DNA of 64,000 nt from Allolobophora icterica. Its lineage: Eukaryota > Annelida > Clitellata > Crassiclitellata > Lumbricidae. The position numbers and the translations under genes were made by a program. Numbering within the stretch: the stretch's first letter is position 1; every line of letters begins with the position of its first letter. Under the pieces are notes generated by a model. It was given only the letters and a program-made list of their open reading frames with translations. It searched no databases and was not told the DNA's origin. This document shows, piece after piece, positions 23,923 through 41,053 of this stretch. Location: assembly GCA_963556255.1 (NCBI GenBank), contig OY744605.1, forward strand, positions 41,842,335-41,906,334. The letters are read 5' to 3'.

Positions 23923-24931
23923 CAGGCACGTCATTTGGGGGGGGGGGTAGGGGCATTCCCTCAATTTTTGAGAAAAAAAGGATGGAACAGAAAGGAGGAA
24001 GAAGAAAGGGGTAAACAGAAAAAAATGTGACAGTATGCACACTGCAGCATGCAGCACTGGCTTACAGTGTTTGCACATGTAGATTCATGGGCGGCGATCC
24101 CGGGGGGTAGAGGTGGACAAGAGTCACAAGACCCCCACATTTAACAATGTGGGAACACAGCACTGGCGTAAACTTGTCCAAAATATTGAGGGGGCATGGG
24201 GTCTGGACCAGAAAAACAAGTTTTTTCAATATGAAAAGTTTTTTTTTGGTTTTTTTCATGTTTATGGTTTTGGTTGTTTTTAAGATTTTCGGATTTCGGA
24301 TGATTAAAATCATGAAAAATGGCATGAACAAGAGCTCCAACTCAGTTTAATTCAGTTGCGATTTCCGAAAATTAAAAATCATTAAATCAATGTAATTAAA
24401 ATAACTTCTACAAAAATAAGAAATTTATTTTTTTAAACAAAACAAAATTTTGCGGTTTTCTTTTTGTTTTGTTTTGTTTAAAACCAAAAACCGAAAACAC
24501 TTTTTTCACCTCTGATCTGGACAGTCAGCAAAGGCTTCCGGTGTTACGTTAATGCGTATGAAATGAGGCGTTTTGTTTACATGTAAATTTGTTTCATATT
24601 GAAGATATTAAAGATCAAAATAAATCTTAGTTTTCATTATGAATTTCTGATAGTATTTCAGTTCTGTGTCTCTGTTTTTCTGTTTCTGAAGAAATTTGTC
24701 TACATTGAAACATAATATTTTAATATTTGAAGAAATTCTCCTCTCGATTTTTGGGGGGCATTTCCCCGGCTCCTCAATTAATGGGGGGACGTGCCCCGGC
24801 TGACCCCCAGAGTCTACGCCTATGGAACACAGTATACAGTTCTCAAATTTTGAAGAAACACTCAAAAAGGTCAAAAAATTTTCACCTCCTTTTTGACGTC
24901 CCCCTTGAAAAAATCTGAAATGACGTCCCTG
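23923..24931. mobile_element. hAT-like element (outer), CAGGSACGTCATTT ends
   Basis: A 1009-bp element. The left end is CAGGCACGTCATTT and the reverse-complemented right end is CAGGGACGTCATTT. A perfect 8-bp duplication GATGGCGG lies at 23915-23922 and 24932-24939. It contains a complete second element at 24161-24824. Without it the outer element is about 340 bp. A GGGCGGCGATCC segment near 24088 is shared with the element at 39520-39747. Confidence 0.88.
24161..24824. mobile_element. hAT-like element nested in the 23923-24931 element, CACTGGCGTAAA ends
   Basis: A 664-bp element starting CACTGGCGTAAAC and ending GAGTCTACGCCTATG, with a perfect 8-bp duplication GAACACAG (24153-24160 and 24825-24832) made from the outer element's own sequence. 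It belongs to the same family as 27989-28363. AT-rich interior, no transposase. Confidence 0.9.
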
Positions 24932-25139
24932 GATGGCGGCGTTCCCAAAACAGAATAGGCTATACAAGAAATATTTACAAGAATGTACATGCTACAAGGG
25001 TTGACCCTCGTTGTGACTGGGTCTTCCTCCTACCTCAATCAAATCGGGGATGAGAAACCGGCCACGTATACGTTCCTAAATCCCAGGTGATAAACTGAAC
25101 GAAAGTTAATATTAAATTCCTGCAAAGCAGGTACCCAAC

Positions 25140-25260
25140 CCGTTAGCTTAAGCCCCACCCAAGCAATCCACCCAGTCACCCACCCATCTAACCATACATC
25201 TAACCATCCATCCATACATCTACCCATCCATCTATCCATCCACCCACCATCCATCCATTA
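25140..25260. repeat. (CCAT)n/(CCAC)n simple repeat
   Basis: Imperfect CCATCCATCTAACCATC repeats. They explain the DGW-rich minus-strand frame. Confidence 0.8.
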
Positions 25261-25339
25261 TGCGGGATCCAACCGATTCAGATGACCACACAACACAGAG
25301 CAACTCTTGTAGGTCCTGGAATAGTTTCCATTAAGGTCA

Positions 25340-25945
<606 letters not shown>

Positions 25946-26767
25946 TTTATGAAGATTTATAAAGCGAAAGTTAGGCCTAATATAACTACATACACCGAAA
26001 ATATATGCAATTACTATACGTTACGAGGCAGTTTATGTTCAACTACAACTCTGGAAATAGAAGAAATACGAGTAGGCCCAAAAGTGCCATGAACGCTAAA
26101 TTACTTACTCACTTTCCGAATCAACACGAATACTAATAACGCTTAAGCGGCATAATTTATGTAAGACGTCATTTTGTTATTGTCTATCCGATGACGTAAT
26201 ATCTTCGGAGCGATTGTTCGCGTCGAGGTTGAAGTTGAATTGGAAAATGACTTAGACGGATGAAACGAATTTATAGAATAGGCCTATCGTTGAAATTGTC
26301 GATCAACAGCAAGTAAAAATTTGAAATTCGATCAAATAACTGTTTCTTTTTAAAGAACAAGTCTACCAGTCATCGAACGATCGAACGAATTTATCTTTTC
26401 GTAAAGTAAAACATCGAAAATATCAATCAAACGAAGTGGACATTTGAAATTCCGTGAAAGCATTGTTTCTTTCGAATAACGAAACGAATGAGATCATAAG
26501 ATCATCGATCAGACAGAAGCAGAAAGTCGAAATCAAGCGATGGAATTGCAAACTCAAGAATTACAATTTTGATCAGGAACTGACTGATCGACACGTAAAT
26601 CGATCATCTGAGAGAAGATCGAAGCTAAACGTAAGAATTAATTCTTTCGCTTTATGACACAGATTGATAAATGAATGTTTATATAGGCCTAGGCCTAAAG
26701 CCCGGCTGATCGATTGATAGATGAAAAAGTCTAACCTAATCTGGAGACTTTTCCTCGTTATCATAAT

Positions 26768-27270
26768 TCACAACGTTATCATAATGTATAATGTTATCAC
26801 AATGCAGTGTTTTAGTTGTCGGGGGGTTGGGGGTTCAACCCCCTAGTTCTCTTTCTAACCCCCTCAGCTAAGTAACTGAAAATACGTTGGGGGGGGGTTA
26901 CTTTACTACAAAAAACTGGTGTTTGGTCTATGTGATTATGTGATATGGTAATCTGCAAATTTTTGACCCCCCCCCAGTTGTTTTTGGACAACTAAAACAC
27001 TGTCACAATGCACAACGTTATCATAATGTATAACGTTGTCACAATGCACAACGTTATCATAATGCACAACGTTATCATAATGAAGAACGTCGTCATAATG
27101 AAGAACGCTATCATAATGCACAACGTTATCATAATGCAAAACGTTATCATAATGCACAACGTTATCATAATACAACGTTATCATAATTTATTACATTATC
27201 ATAATGCAAAACGTTATCAATGCACGTTATCTTAATTACAAAATTACCATAATGCACAACGTTATCACAA
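26768..27270. repeat. 18-bp minisatellite CACAACGTTATCATAATG, split by a transposon
   Basis: Units of 18 bp (CACAACGTTATCATAATG with point variants) run before and after the hAT-like element at 26805-27002. About 2-3 units lie on the left and about 12 on the right. The (HYDNVV)n and (HNVIIM)n open frames are by-products. Confidence 0.9.
26805..27002. mobile_element. hAT-like MITE inside the 18-bp minisatellite, CAGTGTTTTAGTTGTC ends
   Basis: A 198-bp element with perfect 16-bp inverted termini (CAGTGTTTTAGTTGTC / GACAACTAAAACACTG). A perfect 8-bp duplication TCACAATG (26797-26804 and 27003-27010) is itself part of a repeat unit. The interior is G/C-tract rich, with GGGGGGTTGGGGGTTCAACC. Confidence 0.93.
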
Positions 27271-27988
27271 TGCATAAATCTGAGCATTGCGGAGGTGGTG
27301 GCACGTGACGACTGACGACGACGGGCTAGTTCGTTCCATGGACGAAAACGAACATCATATTCTTCGGGGCTATTTCTACCAGATGCTAAGAGGAATTAGA
27401 ATCTTCGCCCACGTTCTCACCAATTTGAAATCCCCAGTAGGGATGATAGGAACTTTATTGCCACAGCCCTATTTGCTATTATCTGTAGCCATCCATAATC
27501 TCCACCAATTATGCTAATTCAGTCTGTCGCCGTGTGCGTTATGAAAAAAAATCATTTATTAGATTTAGCTATATTTACCTGGCTGCGGTGTGCCATTCAG
27601 TTTTCTGTGATACAAATTTTTTATCATAATGCGACAACGGTCGCTTTACGCAAAACCCTAAAAGCGAAACCAGCCGAGATCGATCCGTAGTTCTGTTTAA
27701 CGACGCTGTGTCATAACAAAGGTGATTATCGTCGCCCTCCTCCTTTCTCTAGGCTTGGTACTGGCACTACCAGAGTAGCCTACGGGCAGTGGCAGAGTTT
27801 GATCGATCCGTGAGATCCTCTGACTTAAATAGGCCCAACTAGTTTAGGTCGAAGGTCATCGGTATGAAAGGATAGGGCCCAGTGATTTCATTTTCTTAGG
27901 AGCCTTTCTCTCCATTTCCGCCTGATCTTCCCACTTATACGGTGTACGGTCAGTGGACCTATTGTTGCAGAGTTGACATGGTCGCGCA

Positions 27989-28363
27989 CATAGGCGTAGA
28001 CTCTGGGGGGGGGCAGCCGGGGCACGTGCCCCCCAATAATTGAGGAGCCGGGGCAATGCCCCCCCAATAATCGAGACGAAAATAAAAAAATATGAAGGTA
28101 TATTTAATTTAACGAAATTTTTTCGAGACGAATCGGTAAAAAGTTCATGACAGTGTGAGTGTGAGGATGAATCGGTAAGAAAAGTGTTCATGATAGTGTT
28201 TAGTGTCTGTTATGAGCGCCTAAAAGAAAGAAAAGAGGCGAATGACTAAAAAAAGTCATCAACTTTTTTTTTGAAAGATGAAATTCGGGAAAAGATTTTC
28301 GAAATTCAGAAATTTCTCGGGAAAATGCCCCCCCCCAATATTTTGTTGAAATTTACGCCAGTG
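27989..28363. mobile_element. hAT-like element, CATAGGCGTAGAC / CACTGGCGTAAA ends
   Basis: A 375-bp element starting CATAGGCGTAGACTC and ending AAATTTACGCCAGTG. The flanking 8-mers GTCGCGCA and GTCGCTCA match at 7 of 8 positions. Its end shares GACTCTGGGGG, GGGGCACGTGCCC and GAGGAGCCGGGGC blocks with the nested element at 24161-24824, so the two are one family in opposite orientation. Confidence 0.85.
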
Positions 28364-28371
28364 GTCGCTCA

Positions 28372-28470
28372 AATGTCTACCTTGGCTTGGATGATTGGAT
28401 TTGAACCCCCGACCTTTCGATTAACGGTCTGGTACACTAATCCCTAGATCGTCACGTATCACAAAGCCGT
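28372..28470 (-). repeat. tRNA-derived SINE head
   Basis: On the minus strand GATCTAGGGATTAGTGTACC (A-box region) is followed after about 25 bp by GGGGGTTCAAATCC (B box). A body beginning ATCATCCAAGCCAAGG is cut off by the hAT-like element just downstream. It has no cloverleaf good enough to call a working tRNA. Confidence 0.55.
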
Positions 28471-28554
28471 CAAAGCGTCTTATTCCTATTATGCTGGCCT
28501 GATGTATTGTTCTGATAAAATTATAATTATATGGACTTGCTTAACTTTCTTCTG

Positions 28555-28670
28555 TAGATCACATGCGTCCGATTCTACTGATTCTACAATTCTACGTTTC
28601 TACTGATTCTCCGATTCTACTGAATCTACGATTCTACAATTCTACTGATTCTCCGATTCTCGATTCTACT
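28555..28670. repeat. GATTCTAC short-period tandem repeat
   Basis: About ten tandem variants of GATTCTACTGATTCTCC. Simple repeat with no coding potential. Confidence 0.75.
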
Positions 28671-28724
28671 GAAATGCCAATTCGCCGCACGTGAACTCGG
28701 TCGCCTTTGTCTCTCTGTCTGTGT

Positions 28725-34547
<5,823 letters not shown>

Positions 34548-34555
34548 TAGGGTCG

Positions 34556-35150
34556 CAAGGGCGGAGAATGGAAGTCAGAACGGATGATCGAAAGTCTCGG
34601 AAGACGGATTCAGGATCGCGATCATGAGCGTCAATATCTGGAAACGGAAAACGAGCAAGCAAGAGAAGAAATTATAAACTGGATAATATCCGACCCCGCT
34701 GTAACGAAACAAAACCCGCATATAGTCTTTTTAAAGTTATCAATGAACTGCTTTGCAAACCAGTTCTCTGCCCGTCCTCTGATCAGATCAGACTAGACGA
34801 CTAGAGGTAGAAACCGCTTGAACAAAATATTAACATGTGCAAAACTGTCAGACGAACACTAGTATAGATTAACGTTGCAAGACATTTTTACTGCAAACTC
34901 TTCAATAATGTTAAACCGAATATACTTGCTGAAATTATGAGCTAATTATAATAATTATTATTTTATGATAGAAAAAGAATCTTGCAAAATCAGTTACTTA
35001 ATTTGTTGTCGTATTTGCTAATAATCTGACACTGAATTGCCACGGTCAAATCATAATTATGCTACATGTAGGTCTAATCAGTATCAGTTTAAAATCCTCC
35101 ACTTTGGTAAACTATTATATACGGCTGGTTAGCTATACATTGGTTAAACC
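34556..35150. other. Unique AT-rich DNA between satellite and LINE
   Basis: A short open stretch (MIESLGRRIQDRDHERQYLE, plus strand, 34584-34796) continues as a helical-looking peptide. It has no domain and no convincing splice sites, so I do not call it a gene. The rest is featureless. Confidence 0.25.
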
Positions 35151-35197
35151 GTACGGCTATAGGCGTCTCTCTGTGCGACGATGTCACTATGGCGTAG

Positions 35198-36330
35198 TTT
35201 GGATTTAAAAAACACTTAAGCTGTGCACATGCTATATTTGCTCTAAGGCAAGTTACTGACTACTTTGTGACGCATGGTAGTAATGTGTACATGGCAGCTC
35301 TGGATGCAAAGAAAGCGTTTGATCGAGTCAATCATATCAAATTGTTTGAGCTGCTTACTGGCAAAGGATTACCAGCAAGACTGGTTAAACTTGTTGCTGA
35401 CTGGTATGGTAAGACCTCCTCAGTGGTAAAATGGACTAATACTTTGTCAAATCTAGTGTCCATTAAAAGTGGGATTAGACAGGGCGGTATTCTCTCTCCA
35501 AACCTCTTTAATATATATATGGATGTGGCTATAAATGCTCTGGAAGTCTCAGGTATTGGTTGCCACATTGGTCAAAGATATGTAGGGTGCATTGTTTATG
35601 CAGACGATATTATACTGCTATCTGCCTCGGTATGTAGACTTCAAGAAATGATAAATACATGTGTTAAGAAAAGTGCAGAACTTGATATAATATTTAATGC
35701 CAACAAATCCAAGTTATTCTGTGTCGGTCCTTCTTATAACAGCGTGTACTGTAATTTGTTCCTTGGATCAGAATCTATTGAATGGGTGAAGGAATTGAAA
35801 TAATTATCTTGGATTATACTTTATCTCCTGTAAAAAGTTGAAAATTGATGTCTGTTGCAATTAAGCGTTTTTATGCATCTGCTAATGCCATATTTTGTCA
35901 TTCAAAATATGTTTCCGCGCATGTGAAATTTAGATTGCTAGAATCTTTTGTCTTACCTCTGTTAACTTATTCCTTGGAGGCTATTAATTTACCAACAGCA
36001 CAGCTGCGTCAGCTGAATGTGTGTTGGAATAATGTCTACAGAAAAATATTTAATATGCATAAATGGGAATCCGTTAAAGACATTCAATTTTATTCTGGTC
36101 GTATAGACCTCATTCATATACTACATCTGCGTAAACTAAACTTTTTTGGTCGATTGTTGCATGGAAGCCATAACAACAATGTCCTCAGTGTTTGTGGGAA
36201 AGGATATAGCTACAATATTGAACTTGTACCACTTTGTGATGCGTATGGCATTAATATATCTACGTTAGAGCACAGAAGTGATCATCTCATGTATGCCAGT
36301 TTTGCATCTGTCTGTACTTAATTTTTTGTT
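35198..36330 (+). pseudogene. Non-LTR retrotransposon reverse transcriptase, 5'-truncated and frameshifted
   Basis: The reverse transcriptase palm is readable from FGFKKHLSCAHAIFAL (35198). It continues through AALDAKKAFDRVNH (first catalytic Asp), the fingers/palm motif GIRQGGILSPNLFN, and the active-site motif YADD near 35600. A TAG stop lies just before 35198. Frame is lost around 35800 and again near 35850, after which a C-terminal segment (KRFYASANAIFCHSKYVS to HLRKLNFFGRLL) continues to about 36300. Such an element would copy its RNA at a genomic nick (target-primed reverse transcription). Endonuclease and ORF1 are missing, so this is a dead 5'-truncated copy. The clade was not determined. 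Confidence 0.9.
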
Positions 36331-36954
36331 TTGTCTTTTGTACTTTCTACCTTCGTGGTGAATAAACGTATATATTGTGGCTGAATTGCAGTTTGTACTC
36401 AAAAAGGGCTTGGGATGTTCACATGTAATCCTTATAGTCAGACCTGAACTCCTTAGACTTAGAGTACACCTACAGCTCTGCAACATGTAAAAACATGTCA
36501 TACCACAGCTATATCGGTTCTGCACTTCATGCATGAAATAATATTAAAGACTGTTGGTTATCTAGAAGACTGTGATTTATCCAAAAATGCATTTCACATA
36601 ATAATGATGTTGTCAGATTTTTTGACAATGATGTCAGTGTTTTCTCTCTAACACCATATGTGATTGAATTTTTTGTCTCTTTTTCATATTCTGCTTGTTT
36701 CGTGCTACCAATGTTTGATGAATTAAAGATTGATATTACATGTAGTATACCCTAAGTGAGCAGTGTATTGCACTTTTGTAATTGGTATAGACAATGGATG
36801 GACAAAGGGTTTAGCTACAACTATTTGATCTCATATTGATTGAAGTGTATATTGCACAAAACAAGTATTACAGTTAGTCATGAATCATTAAGTACTGTGC
36901 AACAGGAGCCAAGAAATGCTAATAGTTTATAATAACCTTGACCCCACATTCACC

Positions 36955-37160
36955 TAGAGCATGATGCAGACCCACGCCTTCTCAGTGGTCGGCCCGACCA
37001 TATGGAATGGCCTTTCTCCTGAGTTGCACGTATACATCCTAGGTCTTCTGGCACCTTGTATGACCGCCTGAAAACTGTTCTTTTTGGCCGTGTTGGAGTT
37101 GGGAGCGTCTCTGATTAGTTCCCTTGAAGAGGCGCTATATAAATCTATGAGTGAATGAAT
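36955..37160 (+). pseudogene. LINE 3' end relic (reverse transcriptase C-terminus and GCGCTATATAAAT tail)
   Basis: The plus strand contains AFSVVGPTIWNGLSP (nearly identical to the reverse-oriented copy at 61610-61890), then a short 3' segment with GAGGCGCTATATAAATC and a GAATGAATA tail. WN-containing C-termini of this kind occur in CR1/L2-like LINEs. Confidence 0.7.
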
Positions 37161-37400
37161 ACAAATTCATAGAATAGGTTATACTATGCAACTATGGAAT
37201 AGGTTGCACCAATGCATCTATCAAAAATAGGCTACACAATGCATCTACAGAATAGAATACACCAATGCATTTATAGGATAGGTTGCACCAACACATCTTT
37301 AGAATAGGTCACATCAATGCATCCACAGAATAGGTTTCACTAATGCATATATGAGAATAGGTTACACAATGCATTTATAGAACAGGTTACAACCGTTACA
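37155..37400. repeat. Roughly 26-bp minisatellite AGAATAGGTTACACAATGCATCTAT-like
   Basis: About nine diverged units combine AGAATAGGTTACACC and AATGCATCTAT. It begins directly after the LINE tail and may have grown from it. Confidence 0.8.
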
Positions 37401-37905
37401 TAACACAACCTTAACCACAACGAAGCAAATCCAGCCAACCAGAAGGGGCTGGGCTGCCAGTGGCCACCTCATAATAACGGTTCCGATTATCTTTGAAATG
37501 ATAGCTTACTCTACAACTATTGCCCATCACTGAGGTGCTTAAGACAATTTTATCACCACCCTATAGCTTCAATGGTCATCACGTGACGATAACGAGAGCC
37601 TATACCCCGAACTTGCCCGAGGCGCCAGATTTGGCCGAGGAGAAACTTCGGACTCGATATCTTGTCGAGTTTTAACTCAAGTTAAACTGACTCAATCTGT
37701 CTGCAAGTCTGCCTGTCTATGAAAGCGCATGTGCGGAGTATTACGTGATTTAGCTAGCTTTGTACGTCACTTCAATTATGAAAAGTCTATTGTTATTAAG
37801 TTTACATTTAGAAAATAACGGCCTATTGTTACGTCACTTCAATTATGATCGACACACGTCTATAAATAGTAATTTTAGATTTAGAAAATAAAGGCCTATT
37901 GTTAC

Positions 37906-38794
37906 CAGTCTTGTTGTCAAGACCTTAAACCTCAAGACCAAGACCAGGACCAAGACCTAGAACCTCAAGACCAAGACCAAGACCAACACCAAGACCTTGA
38001 ACCTCAAGACCAAGACCAAGACCAAGACCTTGAACCTCAAGACCAAGACCGAGACCAAGACCCAAAAAAATCACAGTCGTATCCAGACTTCTATTCCTTA
38101 CTAAAAATTGTCCAGTCGGACTACTCGTTATTTTAATGAAAACATGAGTTTTTTCTTTTATTCAAGCAAAACAACTCTAAATGGAGACTGCAGAGAATTC
38201 CGAATTCGTATTTTAAAAAGTCCTTCATGCGAAATGTTATTCAAAATGTCTGTTGAATTTTATAAAACCCAATTTGCTCAGAATTTTCTGACCAAGACGT
38301 GACCTGTGGGCTTCATAAAAATTCTGTCATGTGAAAAAATACGGTCTACAAGTGCTGAAATCGCTATTACACAAAGCAGCTTTCAAGAATCGGATGTAAA
38401 TGTACAAATTAATCATGAGTCTGTTTTGAAATCATTCCATGGTAAATAACCGGAAGTCAAAATAATTGTCCAAAACAACAGTGAAGCTTCATTCACACCA
38501 TGTAAATACTAAAGCAATAACTGTATGAGTAATTAATGGATAAATTTTTAAAATGACTGCCGTTTGTTAAAATTAATGACTGTTCATATTGACAAATGTC
38601 TTGGTCTTGGTCTTGCAAAACCAAGACCAAGACTTTGAACCTCAAGACCAAGACCAAGACCAAGACCTTGAACCTCAAGACCAAGACCAAGACCAAGACC
38701 TTTGGTCTCAAGACCAAGACCAAGACCAAGACTTTTAAAAACGAACTCGAGTGCACTCGAGACCAAGACCTTGGTCTCGAGGACAACAAGACTG
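37906..38794 (-). mobile_element. hAT-like element with CAAGAC hexamer arrays (copy 3)
   Basis: An 889-bp element with CAGTCTTGTTGTCAAGACC and GGACAACAAGACTG termini. The flanking 8-mers ATTGTTAC and ATTGTTGC match at 7 of 8. Hexamer arrays lie at about 37930-38065 and 38600-38785. The minus-strand transposase C-terminus is more decayed than in copy 2. It shares the internal block NENMSFFFYSSKTTL (plus strand) with the related copies. Confidence 0.9.
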
Positions 38795-38819
38795 ATTGTT
38801 GCATCACTTCAATAATGAA

Positions 38820-39000
38820 ACACGTTATTTTTATTTTCAATATTATCATAATTATTATCGTTATCATTATATTTATTATTATGCTTATTATTATTATTTT
38901 TCCCCGAGGTACAAATAATCCCTCAGGACTCAGATACTAAATAAGTGAAAATTATTATTATTATTAATCAGCATCATCATCATCATTATTATTAGACATA
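38820..39000. repeat. Imperfect ATT/ATC-rich simple repeat
   Basis: Scattered ATTATTATT and ATCATCATC runs next to hAT copy 3. Low complexity. Confidence 0.7.
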
Positions 39001-39519
39001 GCACATAAATGGTGCCAAATATAGATTACTTGTGAGCCATTATATTATGTAGCAGTCTCGAGGGAAATGATGCGAAACTTGGTACCCCACTCCACCCCAT
39101 CCACTTTCTAGACCAAAGTTACTCCTCTGCCTCTATAAATGACTTATAAAGAAAACCCGTAAAGCTCTGACCATTAGGTGAGTTTTGGTTGTATGGTCCA
39201 TACATGCCAACATGTGGCCCATGCATTATCTGTGATAGCGTCCACCTCTCATTACACGATGCACTCAAGTCAACCAACCATGTCTGACAATCCTCCACCT
39301 AATCAGCCTACAAGCCACACACTGATCTTGCCACCTACCCCACCATTGTCTTGCTGTCTCTGTCTTACAACTGACTATTCTCTTATTCTCCTGAATGTCT
39401 GGACTACACCTGATCACATATCCAGAGCTGATCATCATTAATTTTGTTACTTGGCCTAATGCTACACACGTTCGAAATCTGGATCATTGACGTGATACAT
39501 GTGTTTAAATATATATGTC

Positions 39520-39747
39520 TATGGGCGGCGATCCGGGGGTGTCAAGGGGTCAATACCCCCACCTTTAAGAGTGGGGGGACACATCATACATTATTTTGTC
39601 CCCCAAACATTTCGAAGAAACACCAAAAAAAGGTCAAGCAAAAAACAATTTTGACCTCTTTTTCAGCAGATCAGTTCAAAACACTTTCTCGACCAGATCA
39701 GTTCTAAATTGTCCCCCACCACCTGTCAAACAAGATCGCCACCAGTG
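39520..39747. mobile_element. hAT-like MITE, TATGGGCGGCGATC / CACTGGTGGCGATC ends
   Basis: A 228-bp element starting TATGGGCGGCGATCCGG and ending GATCGCCACCAGTG. The flanking 8-mers TATATGTC and TATATGTT match at 7 of 8. It shares its 5' block with the fragment near 24088 inside the 23923-24931 element. Confidence 0.75.
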
Positions 39748-40887
39748 TATATGTTTAAACATATATGTTTATATGTATATGTGTATATATAATTTTTATA
39801 TATATGTTTTGCCAATCTATGATTTGCAGAGTCGTTCAAAAGGCAAGGCTCTGGTGAGGGGCAGACCAATGATGATATATACAGTGTGAGTAGAAACAAA
39901 ATGACCCTTGACAACTGTTATTTATAGAACTATGAAATATTCATAAAAGTAAGGAAATTCAAATTGATTTTTATCTCGACTGTAATGGTTAATGAATTTT
40001 TAAATCTTGGATGGTCTCCTGTAAAATATTACGTCATTGTGACGTCATTTGTGAACAAACTCTTGTGAAACTGCCGAACTGCTGACGAACAAAACTCCTG
40101 ATTTTATACCTCCTGAACTTTGGCCACCAAACAGTTCATACCAAAATCCTGTAGACTGTAGAATCTGGGGAAGAATGTGAGCAAAAGTCTCCAGAACAAA
40201 TGTTCGGAATGTCGAGCTATGTAAACTATCAGGCAAGCATGGAATCTATTGGATTAATGCATAAATGACTGCAATAAAGCCAAAGGAGGACAATTTGAGC
40301 ACAATAGCTTAATGCATCAAATGCAATAGTGAAATTGGTTGCTTTAAATTTTATTAAAAATTAATTTAATTGCTATTTATTTTGAATGCAAGTTATTATG
40401 ATGCTTTATAGGGGGCGCTTTTTTTCATACACATACATTTATTTCACCGCAAAGGTTTATCTGGAGCAAAACAAAGAACAGAGATCATCAAAGTCTTACT
40501 ACTTTATTACAATACTGTTAGATCACTGGATAATTCAGGCACAGAAAAGAAATTTTAAATACTGACAGAGTAATACTGTACTTAAATTACTTAAGAATTC
40601 AATTAACTAAATCACTTACATCAGTCACTGCTCCTTAGCAATTATTTAACCAGTCACACAAATAATTGAATCAGTCACATAGTTCTGTCATTTGGCCAAA
40701 CAACAAAGTCAAGCAATTCAGTTAGTCAGCCAACTACAATTATAAACCTGCTAAATCCAATCAATTAAATCAATTAGATAAGTCAGTCATTTAAGATTTA
40801 ACTTCAACTGCTTAGAAAAATAAAGCACTGAGTTATAAAAAGTAGTCAAGCTAGATGAAAAATATTTTGCTACCACACAAAGATGTT

Positions 40888-40893
40888 TTTATT
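40888..40893 (-). terminator. Candidate polyadenylation signal for gene C
   Basis: AATAAA on the minus strand about 160 bp after the gene C stop codon. Upstream in the presumed 3' UTR lies a four-copy, roughly 20-bp repeat based on GGCATCAAAWTTTTGCAT (plus strand, about 40920-40990). Confidence 0.45.
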
Positions 40894-41053
40894 TCACATC
40901 ACCATTTTTTAGTTTTTAAATAGGTATCAAAGTTTTGCATTGGCATCAAACTTTTGCATCGGTATCAAAATGTGTTGCTTTGGCATCAAAATTTCAGAAC
41001 TACTCTCCTCATTTCTGGCTTACATTAGTCACACTTTCCATATGTCAGCTTCT

